NCBI GenBank assembly: GCA_944323845.1
Contig: CALUUA010000013.1
Span: forward strand, 1-64,000
DNA length: 64,000 nt
From: an uncultured Bacteroidales bacterium
GTDB taxonomy: Bacteria > Bacteroidota > Bacteroidia > Bacteroidales > UBA932
Direction of reading: 5' to 3'
Shown: one piece after another, positions 17,480 through 26,266 of the stretch
Position numbering within the stretch: the first letter of the stretch is position 1
How the letters are laid out: each line of letters starts with the position of its first letter
The notes under the pieces: generated by a model
What the model saw: only the letters and a program-made list of their open reading frames with translations
The model's database searches: none
What the model was told of the DNA's origin: nothing
Made by a program: the position numbers and the translations under genes

Positions 17480-18835
17480 TTAAGCCATTTCTTTCAACAT
17501 AAGGTTTATCCCGTCGCTCAGGATGGCCTGAATGGCAATCTTGGACGGGCAGACGAATTCGCATAGGGCGAGATCTTCCTCGATGACTTCATAGATTCCG
17601 AACTGCTCCATCTTGTCTATGTCCTGTGCCAGACATGCCTTGAGCAGATATACCGGATAGATGTCCATAGGAAGCACTTTGGAGTAGACATTCGAAAGCA
17701 CGAAAGCGCGAGGCTCGCCGTGCGTGTTGGTGTCCATCTCGTATTTCTTGCCCGGGGTGAGCCATGAGAAATAGGCTTTCGATGCACTGAACTGTTTGGT
17801 CCTGAACGGCTTTGCCCATCCGAGGATTTCGCAGTCCGTGCCTTCCTTTATGAGGGAAACCTGATTGTCGTAAAATCCAAGGAATCCATCGGCCCCTACA
17901 TTCGTGCCGGTCAGGACATCACCGCTGATGAAGCGGACATTTTCGTCAGGACGGCAGTACTCCGCGATATCCTTCATGGACATTCCGGCTATGCCTTTCA
18001 CGTAAGAAGGATCGGCAGCTGCCGGACCTGTGACTGCCACAAGCCTGCCCATATCATATTTGCCGGTATTGAAAAGTTTTCCGATGGCGGCTACCATCAT
18101 GAGAGAAACTGTCCATACGACATCGCCTTTCATAATAGGCGAAATATGGCTGATCTGTACTCCGACATTCCCCGCAGGGTGTTTCCCTCCGAAGATGTGC
18201 GAAACTATGTTCTCGAATTTGTGGAATGGGGTGCCGGCGTAGTTTGCTCTGTTGAATGAGACATGTACTCCTCCTTTTGTCAGCTTGTTGAGGGCATTGA
18301 TGCCGGTCTGGATGTTCTCGAACTCGTCTTTGAGCGCGAATTCTGGATTTGCGGCAAGCGGAGCCGTAGAGAATGCCGATATGAAAATGGCTTTCGGCCT
18401 GTCGGCAGGTTTGGCGATGATTCCGTAAGGTCTCTGGACCAGGGCAGGCCACAGTCCGCTTTCAAGAAGTTTCTCCTTGATGGAGGCCTCATCCAGAGAA
18501 TTTACCTTGGCCGTTCCGAAATTCTCGTACTTCTGTTCCTTGTCAGCCTTGATGCGGATCTCCAGCAATTTCCTTTTTTCCCCGCGGACGATCTCGCAGA
18601 CCGTACCGCTTACAGGAGAAGTGAAAAGGATTTCCGGAGAAAGTTTGTCGGCAAAGACAGGTGAACCGGCGAGCACTGTATCGCCTTCTTTTACAAGAAG
18701 TCTCGGAATGAGACCACGGAAGTCCGTAGGCTTGACAGCTACAACATCAGGATTGACCACCTTCTTTACTTTCTGGACTGCCGCCCCTGCTATCGGGATG
18801 TCCAGTCCTCTTTTCAATTCGATGATGTTAGACAT
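17480..18835 (-). CDS. nqrA: Na+-translocating NADH:quinone reductase subunit A
   Basis: This 451-residue cytoplasmic peripheral subunit begins the operon. It starts with the typical IELKRGLDIPIAG, a biotinyl-lipoyl-like barrel motif found in NqrA and RnfC, followed by VKPTDFRGLIPRLLVKEGD. The C-terminal region ends CPSKIAIQAILSDGINLMLKE. Gene order A-B-C-D-E-F with spacings under 25 bp indicates one transcript that ends at the 12734-12770 terminator. Confidence 0.96.
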   Translation of the reverse strand: MSNIIELKRGLDIPIAGAAVQKVKKVVNPDVVAVKPTDFRGLIPRLLVKEGDTVLAGSPVFADKLSPEILFTSPVSGTVCEIVRGEKRKLLEIRIKADKEQKYENFGTAKVNSLDEASIKEKLLESGLWPALVQRPYGIIAKPADRPKAIFISAFSTAPLAANPEFALKDEFENIQTGINALNKLTKGGVHVSFNRANYAGTPFHKFENIVSHIFGGKHPAGNVGVQISHISPIMKGDVVWTVSLMMVAAIGKLFNTGKYDMGRLVAVTGPAAADPSYVKGIAGMSMKDIAEYCRPDENVRFISGDVLTGTNVGADGFLGFYDNQVSLIKEGTDCEILGWAKPFRTKQFSASKAYFSWLTPGKKYEMDTNTHGEPRAFVLSNVYSKVLPMDIYPVYLLKACLAQDIDKMEQFGIYEVIEEDLALCEFVCPSKIAIQAILSDGINLMLKEMA

Positions 18836-18872
18836 TATTTAAACCGTTTTTGCGTATTTTCAGAAAACCGTC

Positions 18873-18880
18873 GCGAAGAT
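18873..18880 (-). promoter_or_regulatory. Possible -7 box of the nqr operon
   Basis: The minus strand reads TATCTTCG, one mismatch from TAnnTTTG, 37 bp before the nqrA ATG. The 74-bp divergent spacer must also serve the helicase gene, for which TAAATTTT (18883-18890, plus) is the nearest match. Both are weak. Confidence 0.3.
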
Positions 18881-18909
18881 ACTTAAATTTTTCGTATTTT
18901 CGCGCCATT

Positions 18910-21270
18910 ATGGAAAACAAAATCAGTACTATTTTCGAAGGGTTGAATGTTGAGCAGGAGAATGCTGTCCGCTGCACGGACGGACCTGTGCTGATAGTGG
19001 CAGGGGCCGGTTCCGGCAAGACGAGGGTGCTGACCTGCCGGATAGCGCATATTCTGGAGACGGGCTGTCCTCCGGAGCGCATCCTGGCGCTGACTTTCAC
19101 TAAAAAAGCTGCCACGGAAATGAAGGAAAGGATAGCCCGGATGGTAGGGGAGAAGCCTGCCAGAAGGCTGTTCATGGGGACTTTCCATTCCGTCTTCATC
19201 CGTTTTCTCCGTGAATATGCCGAACTTCTAGGATACCGGAAGGACTTTACCATCTATGACACAGGCGATTCCATCAGTGCGATCAAGACCTGCCTGAAGG
19301 AACTCCAGCTGGACGACAAGGTCTACAAGCCCAAGGATGTATTGTCGCGGATATCCATGGCCAAGAATAATCTGACGACTGCGGAAGGTTATGCACGCAA
19401 TGCCACTGTCATCCAGAATGACACCGCTTCCAGAAAACCGAAGATTTTCGAAATCTATAGACTGTATGCAAAGAAATGCAAACAGTCCAATGTCATGGAT
19501 TTCGACGATATCCTGCTGAACATGAACATATTGCTCAGGGATCACCCTGAAGCACTGGAATCAATAGCTTCCCGCTTCCTTTATATAATGGTGGACGAGT
19601 ATCAGGATACGAACTATTCACAGTATCTGATTCTCAAGAAATTGAGTGCGGGCCATCGCAATCTGTGCGTGGTCGGCGACGATTCCCAGTCCATCTATGC
19701 TTTCAGAGGTGCCAAGATCGAGAATATCCTGAATTTCAGGAACGATTATCCGGATTTTCATCTTTTCCGGCTGGAGAGGAATTACCGTTCGACGCAGACC
19801 ATTGTAAATGCGGCCAATTCGCTGATCGCCAGAAATTCCGCGAGAATCCCGAAAAAATGCTGGTCAGGAGGGGAGGAAGGCGACAAGATAAAACTGATCA
19901 GTGCATATACCGAGCAGGAGGAGGCCATGCTCATAGTCTCCGAAATCCTGTCCAGAATACACTCGGAATCGGCTTCGTACAAGGATTTTGCTGTCCTTTA
20001 CAGGACCAATTCCCAGTCAAGGGTACTGGAAGAGGCTTTGCGCAGACGGAACATTCCTTACAGGATATATTCGGGCAATTCCTTTTTCGACAGGGCGGAA
20101 GTCAAGGACCTGATGGCCTACTTCAAGCTTGCGTCCAATCAGGATGATGACGAGTCTTTCAAGAGAATAGTGAACAAACCGGCCAGAGGCATAGGCAATA
20201 CGTCTCTCGGGGCATTGACTGCGGCTGCCATCGACAAGGGGATAACCTTGTTCAAGGCTGCATTTTCCGATGATCTGGACAGTTATGGACTGAAAGGGGC
20301 GGCTGTAGTGAAGATCCGGGAGTTCTGTTCCATGATAGCCGGATACGGAAGCCGTATCGGAAAGGACGATGCCGGAGATCTGGCCATGGACATTGCCGCA
20401 GGCACCGGTATTCTGGAGCTGTACAAGAGCGATACCAGTGTCGAAGGCCAGTCGAAGACGGCGAATATCGAAGAATTGCTGAACAGTGTCAGGTCTTTCG
20501 TGGAAGAGCGGAAAAACGAATATTTCGAGGAAATGCTGGCTGGAGCGACAGAAGATGCGGAAATTACCGCCAGCGACCTTCCTGTTGTGACGTTGGGCGA
20601 TTTTCTGGAGAACGTGTCACTGTTGAGCGCGGTGGACGCCGAAGATGACGAGGATTCGGACAATAAGGTGACGCTGATGACTGCGCATTCATCAAAAGGG
20701 CTGGAATTTCCGTATGTCTTCATTGCCGGTCTGGAGGAGAATCTCTTCCCTTCCGGAGGTTTTCTGGCGTCTGAAAGCGACATAGAAGAGGAAAGACGGC
20801 TCTTCTACGTCGCTATGACAAGGGCGATGAAAGCTGTATGGCTCTCATTCGCCACTACGCGTATGAGAAACGGCAAGCATGAATCCAATTATCCGAGCCG
20901 CTTCATCAAGGAGATAGATCCCGGTTACATACTCAATCCGTTGGATGCTCATTCGGGAAACGATTCCAGCAGGGAAGCCGCCCCTCTCCCGCCGGTACGG
21001 AAAAGTCCGGCCGTGACTGTGACCCCGTTCCGCCGACCTGCACAGGTGGTGAAACCCCGTTCGGAGAACTATGATTTCCAGCCGTCTCCTGTCATGCAGC
21101 TGGCGATCGGTCAGCGTGTGGAGCATAACCGTTTCGGTTTCGGCTACATCAGGGAAATTTCCGGAGATGCTGCCGGGAAAAAGGCGAAAATAGCGTTTGA
21201 TGATTACGGAGAGAAGATTCTGATGTTGAATTATGCGAAAATCCGCATCGTGGATGTTGGAGGAAAATGA
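18910..21270 (+). CDS. uvrD: ATP-dependent DNA helicase UvrD/PcrA family
   Basis: This is a 786-residue superfamily 1A 3'-5' helicase for repair and replication-fork maintenance. Motif I is GAGSGKTRVL near residue 37. Motif Ia includes LALTFTKKAATEMKER, motif II is MVDEYQDTNYSQY, motif III is VVGDDSQSIYAFRGA, motif IV carries LERNYRS, and motif V-VI are LMTAHSSKGLEF and RRLFYVAMTRA. The C-terminus has the Tudor-like PcrA/UvrD domain (IGQRVEHNRFGFGYI). An open extension of 20 codons upstream is rejected, because it would begin only 14 bp from the nqrA start and lacks family sequence. Confidence 0.96.
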   Translation: MENKISTIFEGLNVEQENAVRCTDGPVLIVAGAGSGKTRVLTCRIAHILETGCPPERILALTFTKKAATEMKERIARMVGEKPARRLFMGTFHSVFIRFLREYAELLGYRKDFTIYDTGDSISAIKTCLKELQLDDKVYKPKDVLSRISMAKNNLTTAEGYARNATVIQNDTASRKPKIFEIYRLYAKKCKQSNVMDFDDILLNMNILLRDHPEALESIASRFLYIMVDEYQDTNYSQYLILKKLSAGHRNLCVVGDDSQSIYAFRGAKIENILNFRNDYPDFHLFRLERNYRSTQTIVNAANSLIARNSARIPKKCWSGGEEGDKIKLISAYTEQEEAMLIVSEILSRIHSESASYKDFAVLYRTNSQSRVLEEALRRRNIPYRIYSGNSFFDRAEVKDLMAYFKLASNQDDDESFKRIVNKPARGIGNTSLGALTAAAIDKGITLFKAAFSDDLDSYGLKGAAVVKIREFCSMIAGYGSRIGKDDAGDLAMDIAAGTGILELYKSDTSVEGQSKTANIEELLNSVRSFVEERKNEYFEEMLAGATEDAEITASDLPVVTLGDFLENVSLLSAVDAEDDEDSDNKVTLMTAHSSKGLEFPYVFIAGLEENLFPSGGFLASESDIEEERRLFYVAMTRAMKAVWLSFATTRMRNGKHESNYPSRFIKEIDPGYILNPLDAHSGNDSSREAAPLPPVRKSPAVTVTPFRRPAQVVKPRSENYDFQPSPVMQLAIGQRVEHNRFGFGYIREISGDAAGKKAKIAFDDYGEKILMLNYAKIRIVDVGGK

Positions 21271-21278
21271 AAAATCCC

Positions 21279-21286
21279 TATATTTG
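21279..21286 (+). promoter_or_regulatory. Orphan promoter after uvrD
   Basis: TATATTTG has a TTG at 21257-21259 exactly 19 nt upstream, a good Bacteroidota promoter. It points into a 120-bp stretch without a recognised gene that ends in a strong terminator. Confidence 0.55.
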
Positions 21287-21292
21287 CCACGA

Positions 21293-21440
21293 AGTTTTTC
21301 ATAGTTTAAGTTTAGGTTAAGTAGCGGGGTGGTCACTGATGTGTGATTGCCTCGTGAATTTTTTTATGCAGGTCAATGTGTATGCCTGCCGTTATGATAT
21401 GAAAAATTGACGGTCGGAAATTTTCCCGACCGTCAATTTT
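21293..21440 (+). ncRNA. Candidate small RNA between uvrD and tRNA-Arg
   Basis: A transcript of about 150 nt is bounded by the promoter at 21279-21286 and the terminator at 21403-21440. Inside are compact stems: CACGA/TCGTG (from 21288), TCAC-tgatgt-GTGA, and GCAGG/CCTGC. A 23-codon ORF (21339-21410, MCDCLVNFF...) lies within but overlaps the terminator stem, so coding is doubtful. I cannot match the RNA to a known family. 6S RNA is possible but unsupported. Confidence 0.4.
21403..21440. terminator. Strong hairpin terminator
   Basis: A 15-bp perfect stem AAAATTGACGGTCGG/CCGACCGTCAATTTT has A/T tracts on both sides. It terminates the possible small RNA on the plus strand and the rplS-tRNA-Arg transcript on the minus strand. 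Confidence 0.85.
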
Positions 21441-21444
21441 CTTG

Positions 21445-21518
21445 TGACCCCAACAGGATTCAAACCTGTAACCTTCTGATCCGTAGTCAGATGCTCTATT
21501 CAGTTAAGCTATGGGGCC
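21445..21518 (-). tRNA. tRNA-Arg (ACG)
   Basis: A cloverleaf on the minus strand has acceptor GGCCCCA/TGGGGTC, anticodon stem TCTGA/TCAGA with loop CTACGGA (anticodon ACG), and T-arm CAGGTTTGAATCCTG. No CCA is encoded. It lies 24 bp after rplS on the same strand with no promoter between, so the tRNA is probably processed from the rplS transcript. Confidence 0.94.
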
Positions 21519-21542
21519 GGTTTCAGGCCGAAGCCTGATATG

Positions 21543-21923
21543 TCATGCATTTTCTTCTTTCAGGATGGAAAGCTTTTTCTCCTTGATCCTTGCCTTCTTT
21601 CCGGAAAGTTTCCTGAGGTAGAATATTCTTGCCCTGCGTACTTTTCCGACTTTGTTCAGTTCGATGCTCTCGATGAACGGTGAAGCAAACGGGAATATCC
21701 TTTCCACTCCGATGCCGTTGGAGATTTTCCTGACAGTGAAGGTCTTTGTAGCCGGAGATGCTCCCCTGAGCTGAAGGACTACTCCTTTGAACTTCTGAAG
21801 TCTTTCCTTGTCGCCTTCTTTAATCTTATAGGTGACTGTTATCGTGTCACCTGCCTTGAATTTAGGAAAGGCAGCTACCTTTTCATTGGCAAATGCCTGT
21901 TCTACAACTTTGATTAAATCCAT
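21543..21923 (-). CDS. rplS: 50S ribosomal protein L19
   Basis: This 126-residue L19 lies at the 30S-50S interface. Landmarks are FKAGDTITVTYKIKEGDKER, GVVLQLRGASPATKTFTVRK and the C-terminal KVRRARIFYLRKLSGKKARI. It has its own consensus promoter and a 5' untranslated region of about 70 nt. Downstream tRNA-Arg appears co-transcribed, an arrangement that would tie tRNA supply to ribosome synthesis. Confidence 0.98.
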   Translation of the reverse strand: MDLIKVVEQAFANEKVAAFPKFKAGDTITVTYKIKEGDKERLQKFKGVVLQLRGASPATKTFTVRKISNGIGVERIFPFASPFIESIELNKVGKVRRARIFYLRKLSGKKARIKEKKLSILKEENA

Positions 21924-21996
21924 CGCTTAATAAATTTTAGTGGCAACATTACGCATTCCATGCCCGACGCAAGAGGTTGCTTTTATTTTGGGACTG

Positions 21997-22004
21997 CAAA
22001 AGTA
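21997..22004 (-). promoter_or_regulatory. Consensus promoter of rplS-tRNA-Arg
   Basis: The minus strand has TACTTTTG at -7 and TTTG at 22027-22024, separated by exactly 19 nt. This is among the best promoter matches in the window. Confidence 0.75.
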
Positions 22005-22062
22005 CAAATTAATTTTTATTTGGCAAATTTTTTTGAATAATTTGTCCGATTCAATCACGGAA

Positions 22063-23235
22063 TCAGAACATGTCCCTCAATCTGTCGAAGAAATTCTTGT
22101 CTTCCTTCGTGGGGTTAGGCCTGAAACTTTCGCTTGAAGACAGCCTCGACATAAGCTCCCTGTCTTCCTTGCTGAGTTTCTTAGGTATCCAGACTGCAAA
22201 CTTGACATACATGTCGCCGGTACCGTAGCCGTTTACACTCGGAAGACCCTTTCCTTTCAGCCTTATGACTGTTCCGGACTGAGTGCCGGGTTCTACCTTT
22301 ACATTATATTTCCCGTCGAGGCATGGCACTTCGACCGTTGCGCCCAGAATGGCTTCCGGGATGGATATGACCTTGGTGTACATGAGGTTGTTTCCGTCAC
22401 GCTTGATTTCCGGATGGCTTATCTCGTTGATTACTATAAGCAGGTCTCCGTTCACGCCGTTGTTCTTGGCTCCGTGTCCCTGACCGGTCATGGTGAGCTG
22501 CATCCCGTCTTCGACACCTGCAGGAATCCTGACCCTTACTGTCTCTTTCTTGCGGACGAGTCCTGTGCCGGAACAAGTATGGCAAGGGTTTGAAATGATC
22601 TTGCCTTCACCGTTGCATTGCTGGCATGTCGAATATGAAACTGTCTGCCCGAAGAAGCTGTTTACGACCCTTCTGATCTGTCCGGTTCCCTTGCATGAAG
22701 GGCAGGTCTTTATGTCAGAACTGTTTCTGGCTCCCTTCCCTCCGCAGTCAGGACATGGTACATTCCGCTCTATCTGAATGTCCTTTTCTGTCCCGTGTGC
22801 TATCTCTTCGAGCGTCAGCTGAACCCTGACACGGATGTCGCGGCCCCTGTAGACTCTCTGCGAACCTCCTCCGTTCTGTCCGGAACCGGAACCGAATCCG
22901 CCGAAGCCTCCGAACCCGCTGAAGCCTCCGAATCCTCCTCCGAACAGATCCCGGAGTATGTCGTTCAGATTCCCGAAGCCTCCGCTGAAGTCAGGTCCCG
23001 GCTGTCCGTCCAGTCCTGCATGTCCGAACTGGTCGTATCTGGCCCTTTTTTCCTTGTTGCTCAGTACATCATATGCTTCGGCCGCTTCCTTGAATTTTTC
23101 CTCGGCTTCCTTGTTCCCCGGATTCTTGTCCGGATGATACTGGATAGCTTTCTTCCTGTATGCTTTCTTGATTTCCTCATCGGTAGCGTTCCTGCTGACC
23201 CCGAGGACTTCGTAATAGTCTCTTTTTTCAGCCAT
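22063..23235 (-). CDS. dnaJ: Chaperone protein DnaJ
   Basis: This is a 390-residue type I J-protein that stimulates DnaK ATPase and delivers unfolded clients. The N-terminal J domain has YHPDKNPG (HPD motif). A Gly/Phe-rich linker follows ([16 protein letters not shown] region, residues 75-125). Then come four zinc-finger CxxCxGxG repeats ([32 protein letters not shown]) and the client-binding C-terminal domains. It lies 18 bp after grpE; dnaK is not in this window. Confidence 0.98.
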   Translation of the reverse strand: MAEKRDYYEVLGVSRNATDEEIKKAYRKKAIQYHPDKNPGNKEAEEKFKEAAEAYDVLSNKEKRARYDQFGHAGLDGQPGPDFSGGFGNLNDILRDLFGGGFGGFSGFGGFGGFGSGSGQNGGGSQRVYRGRDIRVRVQLTLEEIAHGTEKDIQIERNVPCPDCGGKGARNSSDIKTCPSCKGTGQIRRVVNSFFGQTVSYSTCQQCNGEGKIISNPCHTCSGTGLVRKKETVRVRIPAGVEDGMQLTMTGQGHGAKNNGVNGDLLIVINEISHPEIKRDGNNLMYTKVISIPEAILGATVEVPCLDGKYNVKVEPGTQSGTVIRLKGKGLPSVNGYGTGDMYVKFAVWIPKKLSKEDRELMSRLSSSESFRPNPTKEDKNFFDRLRDMF

Positions 23236-23253
23236 GATCGTTCCTCCCGTTCC

Positions 23254-23898
23254 TTAAATGCCTACAACGACTTTTGCGAATCTGACTACTTTTCCGTTCA
23301 GAGTGTAACCGGTCTGCACGACATCATAGATCTTGCCTTTCATGTTCTCGTCCTGAACGGGGAACTGTGCCACCGCTTCGTGCAGATCGGTGTCGAATTC
23401 TGCTCCTTTCGCCTCTATCCTGTCGAGTCCCCTGGATTTGAGATAGCCTGACAATTTGCTGAAAATGAGTTCTGTACCTTCTTTAGCTGCCGGATTGTCG
23501 TCTGATTTGGCGAGAGTTTCCATAGCCCGTTCGCAGTCATCAAGCACAGGAAGCAGCCCCTTTATGGTATCTTCTGCGGCGACATTCACCAGATTCAGCT
23601 TTTCCTGAGAAGTCCTTCTCCTGAAATTGTCGAATTCAGCCATGAGCCTGACATAGTCATCCTTTTCCTTTGCTATTTTGTCAGTCAGTTCTTTGACCTG
23701 TTTTTCGAGGGCCTCGATCTTTTCCTGACATTTGTCCTTTTTCGGTTTTTTGACTTCCTTGTCGTCATGGCTTTCCGCATCCGTCGGCTTCTCGCCCGCA
23801 CCCTGACCCTCCTCAGGGGTCTGTACCGGCTCTTTTCCAAGTTCTTCGGTCTGGATGTCCTTGTTTTCCTGTGGCATCTCCTTTATGTTATTTTTCAT
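23254..23898 (-). CDS. grpE: Nucleotide exchange factor GrpE
   Basis: This 214-residue protein is the ADP-release factor for DnaK. A long charged, disordered N-terminus (residues 1-60) leads into the dimerising coiled coil (IEALEKQVKELTDKIAKEKD), then LMAEFDNFRRRTSQEK, and the beta domain with YTLNGKVVRFAKVVVG. First gene of grpE-dnaJ. About 65 bp upstream of the start the minus strand carries TGACA-AAA-TGACA, a possible stress element, and no clear TAnnTTTG box is visible. Confidence 0.97.
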   Translation of the reverse strand: MKNNIKEMPQENKDIQTEELGKEPVQTPEEGQGAGEKPTDAESHDDKEVKKPKKDKCQEKIEALEKQVKELTDKIAKEKDDYVRLMAEFDNFRRRTSQEKLNLVNVAAEDTIKGLLPVLDDCERAMETLAKSDDNPAAKEGTELIFSKLSGYLKSRGLDRIEAKGAEFDTDLHEAVAQFPVQDENMKGKIYDVVQTGYTLNGKVVRFAKVVVGI

Positions 23899-23993
23899 AA
23901 TCTGTCGTTTTTTCCGTTCCGGAAATACAAATTATCTGCCACCGTACTTTCCCTGTCATTTTGTCAGTCATCGGAGTGCTGCGGCTGGAGATG

Positions 23994-24027
23994 AAAAAAG
24001 AGGAGGGCCTTCGCGGCCATCCTCTTT
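23994..24027 (-). terminator. Terminator of the hexuronate operon
   Basis: Stem AAAGAGGA-GGCC/GGCC-CCTCTTT has a TTCG-type loop. On the minus strand it ends in a run of six T, 51 bp after the transporter stop. Confidence 0.8.
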
Positions 24028-24078
24028 CTCCGGAACATAAGTCCGATTGATGATGTATTAAGGATTTGGTATTGAAAA

Positions 24079-25563
24079 TCAAGCCTCGATTTTCTTGTAT
24101 TTAGGCACGAGAGCCTTCATTATTGCCCAGGCAATGAGATATGCCACGGCGCATCCGCAGAATACTATCATATATCCGGCAGACTTGCCTTCGAATCCCA
24201 TGAACTGGAAGGCCGCCCCTGCATTTTCAGAATATGTGAACAGGGCGCCGGCGCCTTTCTGTATGAAGAACGAGCCTATACCTCCAGCCATACCGCCTAT
24301 ACCTGTGATGGTAGAAATGGCTGATTTAGGGAACATGTCTCCGATAGTGGAGAACAGGTTTGCAGACCATGCCTGATGCCCTGCTCCTGCCAGTCCTATG
24401 ATGATGGCAGGCCACCATGCTGAAAACGCACCGGCTCCCTGTGCGAAAAGTGCCGGCAGCGGAAGGAATGCGAATATGAGCATTGCGAGCATACGGCCGT
24501 TGTACGGGTTCATGCCTTTCTTCTCGACGAAAAGTTTAGGTAAGTAGCCACCGAAGATAGAAAGAATCGTCACTATGGCATAAAGAGTGGTGATAAGGGC
24601 CACACCCATGCCTGAACTTGAAGCATAGCCGTACTGGTCAGAGAAATAGGCCGGAGCCCAGAACAGATAGAACCACCATACGCCGTCGGTGAAGAACTTG
24701 CCGACGATGAATGACCAGGTCTGTCTGTAAGTGAAGCATTTCCAGAGAGAAATGGATTTTTCCTTCTTGCCTTCCTCTTCGGCTGCGGCAGCTGCATTTT
24801 CTTCTTCAGTATAGTCCTGATTGATATATTCAAGCTCTGCCTTGTTCACAAAGCGGGACTTTTCAGGCTTGTTATACATGAAAATCCAGAACCCCATCCA
24901 GATGTAACCGAGGGCACCGATGATGACGAAAGCCATTTCCCATCCGCCGCCTACTCCGTGGTCCTTGAAGAACTGTGCAAGGACCGGTATGCTGGCCGGT
25001 GCTAAGAGGGCGCCAATAGACGCGCCTGAATTGAAGATTGACGTAGCGAACGCCCTGTCCTTTTTAGGGAAATATTCAGCAGTCACCTTGATGGCGGCAG
25101 GGAAGTTTCCTGCCTCACCGAGGGCCAGAACGCATCTTGCGGCCAGAAACAGCCATACACTGGTGGATGCTATGGCCAGGGCGGCGGTGGAACCTGCTTG
25201 GACAGCTGTCATCGCAGCGGCGTTGTCATAACCTTCGATATGGACGGTAAGCCATCCGCAGATTGCATGGAGACAGGCTCCGGTAGACCAGACTCCTATG
25301 GACCAGAGGTATCCTTTCTTGGTGCCCATCCAGTCCACGAATTTGCCGGCAAACAACATGCATATCGCATAGACGATCGAGAATATGGCGGTGATTGTAC
25401 CATAGTCGTTGTCTGTCCAGTGGAATTCAGGAGCAATGAAGTCTTTCCATGTAAGGGAGAGGACCTGCCTGTCGAGATAGTTTACAGTAGTGGCCACGAA
25501 AAGCAGCACCACCATCCACCATCTCCAGTTGGTCATCAGTTTTTTAGTTGTCGATTGTTCCAT
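24079..25563 (-). CDS. MFS transporter, hexuronate (anion:cation symporter) type
   Basis: This is a 494-residue inner-membrane protein with about 12 helices. The N-terminal WWMVVLLFVATTVNYLDRQ is the hallmark of the ACS family that includes ExuT. The FPAAIKVTAEYFPKKDRA segment is typical of sugar-acid carriers. Between helices 6 and 7 it has an acidic Ala/Glu-rich insert (TEEENAAAAAEEEGKKEK). The start at 25563 (MEQSTTKKLM) is preferred over an open extension that would overlap eda. It ends the kdgK-eda-transporter unit, which points to uptake of galacturonate or glucuronate, or of an oligogalacturonide product. Confidence 0.88.
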   Translation of the reverse strand: MEQSTTKKLMTNWRWWMVVLLFVATTVNYLDRQVLSLTWKDFIAPEFHWTDNDYGTITAIFSIVYAICMLFAGKFVDWMGTKKGYLWSIGVWSTGACLHAICGWLTVHIEGYDNAAAMTAVQAGSTAALAIASTSVWLFLAARCVLALGEAGNFPAAIKVTAEYFPKKDRAFATSIFNSGASIGALLAPASIPVLAQFFKDHGVGGGWEMAFVIIGALGYIWMGFWIFMYNKPEKSRFVNKAELEYINQDYTEEENAAAAAEEEGKKEKSISLWKCFTYRQTWSFIVGKFFTDGVWWFYLFWAPAYFSDQYGYASSSGMGVALITTLYAIVTILSIFGGYLPKLFVEKKGMNPYNGRMLAMLIFAFLPLPALFAQGAGAFSAWWPAIIIGLAGAGHQAWSANLFSTIGDMFPKSAISTITGIGGMAGGIGSFFIQKGAGALFTYSENAGAAFQFMGFEGKSAGYMIVFCGCAVAYLIAWAIMKALVPKYKKIEA

Positions 25564-25574
25564 TCTTTTAAAAA

Positions 25575-26240
25575 TTAGCGTACTTCCTTGATGATCTGAA
25601 GAGCTCCTTTGCAGAGTTCCGTGATCTTGCTCCACTCTTTGGCGGCTATCACATCCTTAGGGAAAAGATTGCTGCCCATTCCGACGCAAGTCACGCCTGC
25701 CTTGAACCATCCTTCGAGATTTTCCTTTGTCGGCTTCACTCCGCCGGTGACCATTATCTGGCTCCACGGCATCGGAGCACGGAGGCCTTTCACGAAAGCC
25801 GGCCCGAGCACATCGCCCGGGAATACCTTGCAGAGGTCGCAGCCGAGTTCCTGAGCCTTGCCGATTTCGGATACGGAGCCGCATCCCGGGCAATACGGTA
25901 TCAGTCTGCGGTTGCAAATCGGAGCTATTTCAGGGTTGAACAGTGGTCCTACCACGAAATTCGCCCCGAGCTGGATGTAGAGGGCCGCAGTGGCCGGATC
26001 CACTACCGAACCTACTCCGAGAATCATTCCCGGAAGCTCCCTATTCGCAAATTTTACGAGTTCTCCGAAGACTTCCTGCGCGAAATCTCCGCGGTTCGTG
26101 AATTCGAAAGCACGCACGCCGCCTTCGTAGCATGCCTTGACTACATTCTTGGCGATTTCCGGATCGGCATTGTAGAAAACAGGAACCATGCCTGTCTCTT
26201 TCACTGCTGCCAGAACTTCAAGTTTGCTGTATTTTGCCAT
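25575..26240 (-). CDS. eda: 2-dehydro-3-deoxy-6-phosphogluconate (KDPG) aldolase
   Basis: This is a 221-residue class I aldolase that splits KDPG into pyruvate and glyceraldehyde 3-phosphate. Recognisable features are [15 protein letters not shown], the catalytic Glu-region RAFEFTNRG, the Schiff-base Lys segment [13 protein letters not shown], and the phosphate site [16 protein letters not shown]. The start at 26240 ([10 protein letters not shown]) is chosen because the extension upstream overlaps kdgK and has no family sequence. Lies between kdgK and the transporter, acting directly after KDG kinase. Confidence 0.95.
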   Translation of the reverse strand: MAKYSKLEVLAAVKETGMVPVFYNADPEIAKNVVKACYEGGVRAFEFTNRGDFAQEVFGELVKFANRELPGMILGVGSVVDPATAALYIQLGANFVVGPLFNPEIAPICNRRLIPYCPGCGSVSEIGKAQELGCDLCKVFPGDVLGPAFVKGLRAPMPWSQIMVTGGVKPTKENLEGWFKAGVTCVGMGSNLFPKDVIAAKEWSKITELCKGALQIIKEVR

Positions 26241-26266
26241 GATTTGAAATTTACGTTCTGTTGATA

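Noticed and set aside
21339..21410. 23-codon ORF inside the small RNA candidate
   Set aside because: It lacks a ribosome site and runs into the terminator stem.
22795..23451. 218-codon plus-strand frame across dnaJ and grpE
   Set aside because: It is the shadow of the Gly-rich linker and surrounding dnaJ/grpE sequence.
23955..23970. TGACA-AAA-TGACA as a heat-shock operator of grpE
   Set aside because: It is a single direct repeat not found before hsp20 in this window; I mention it under grpE only.
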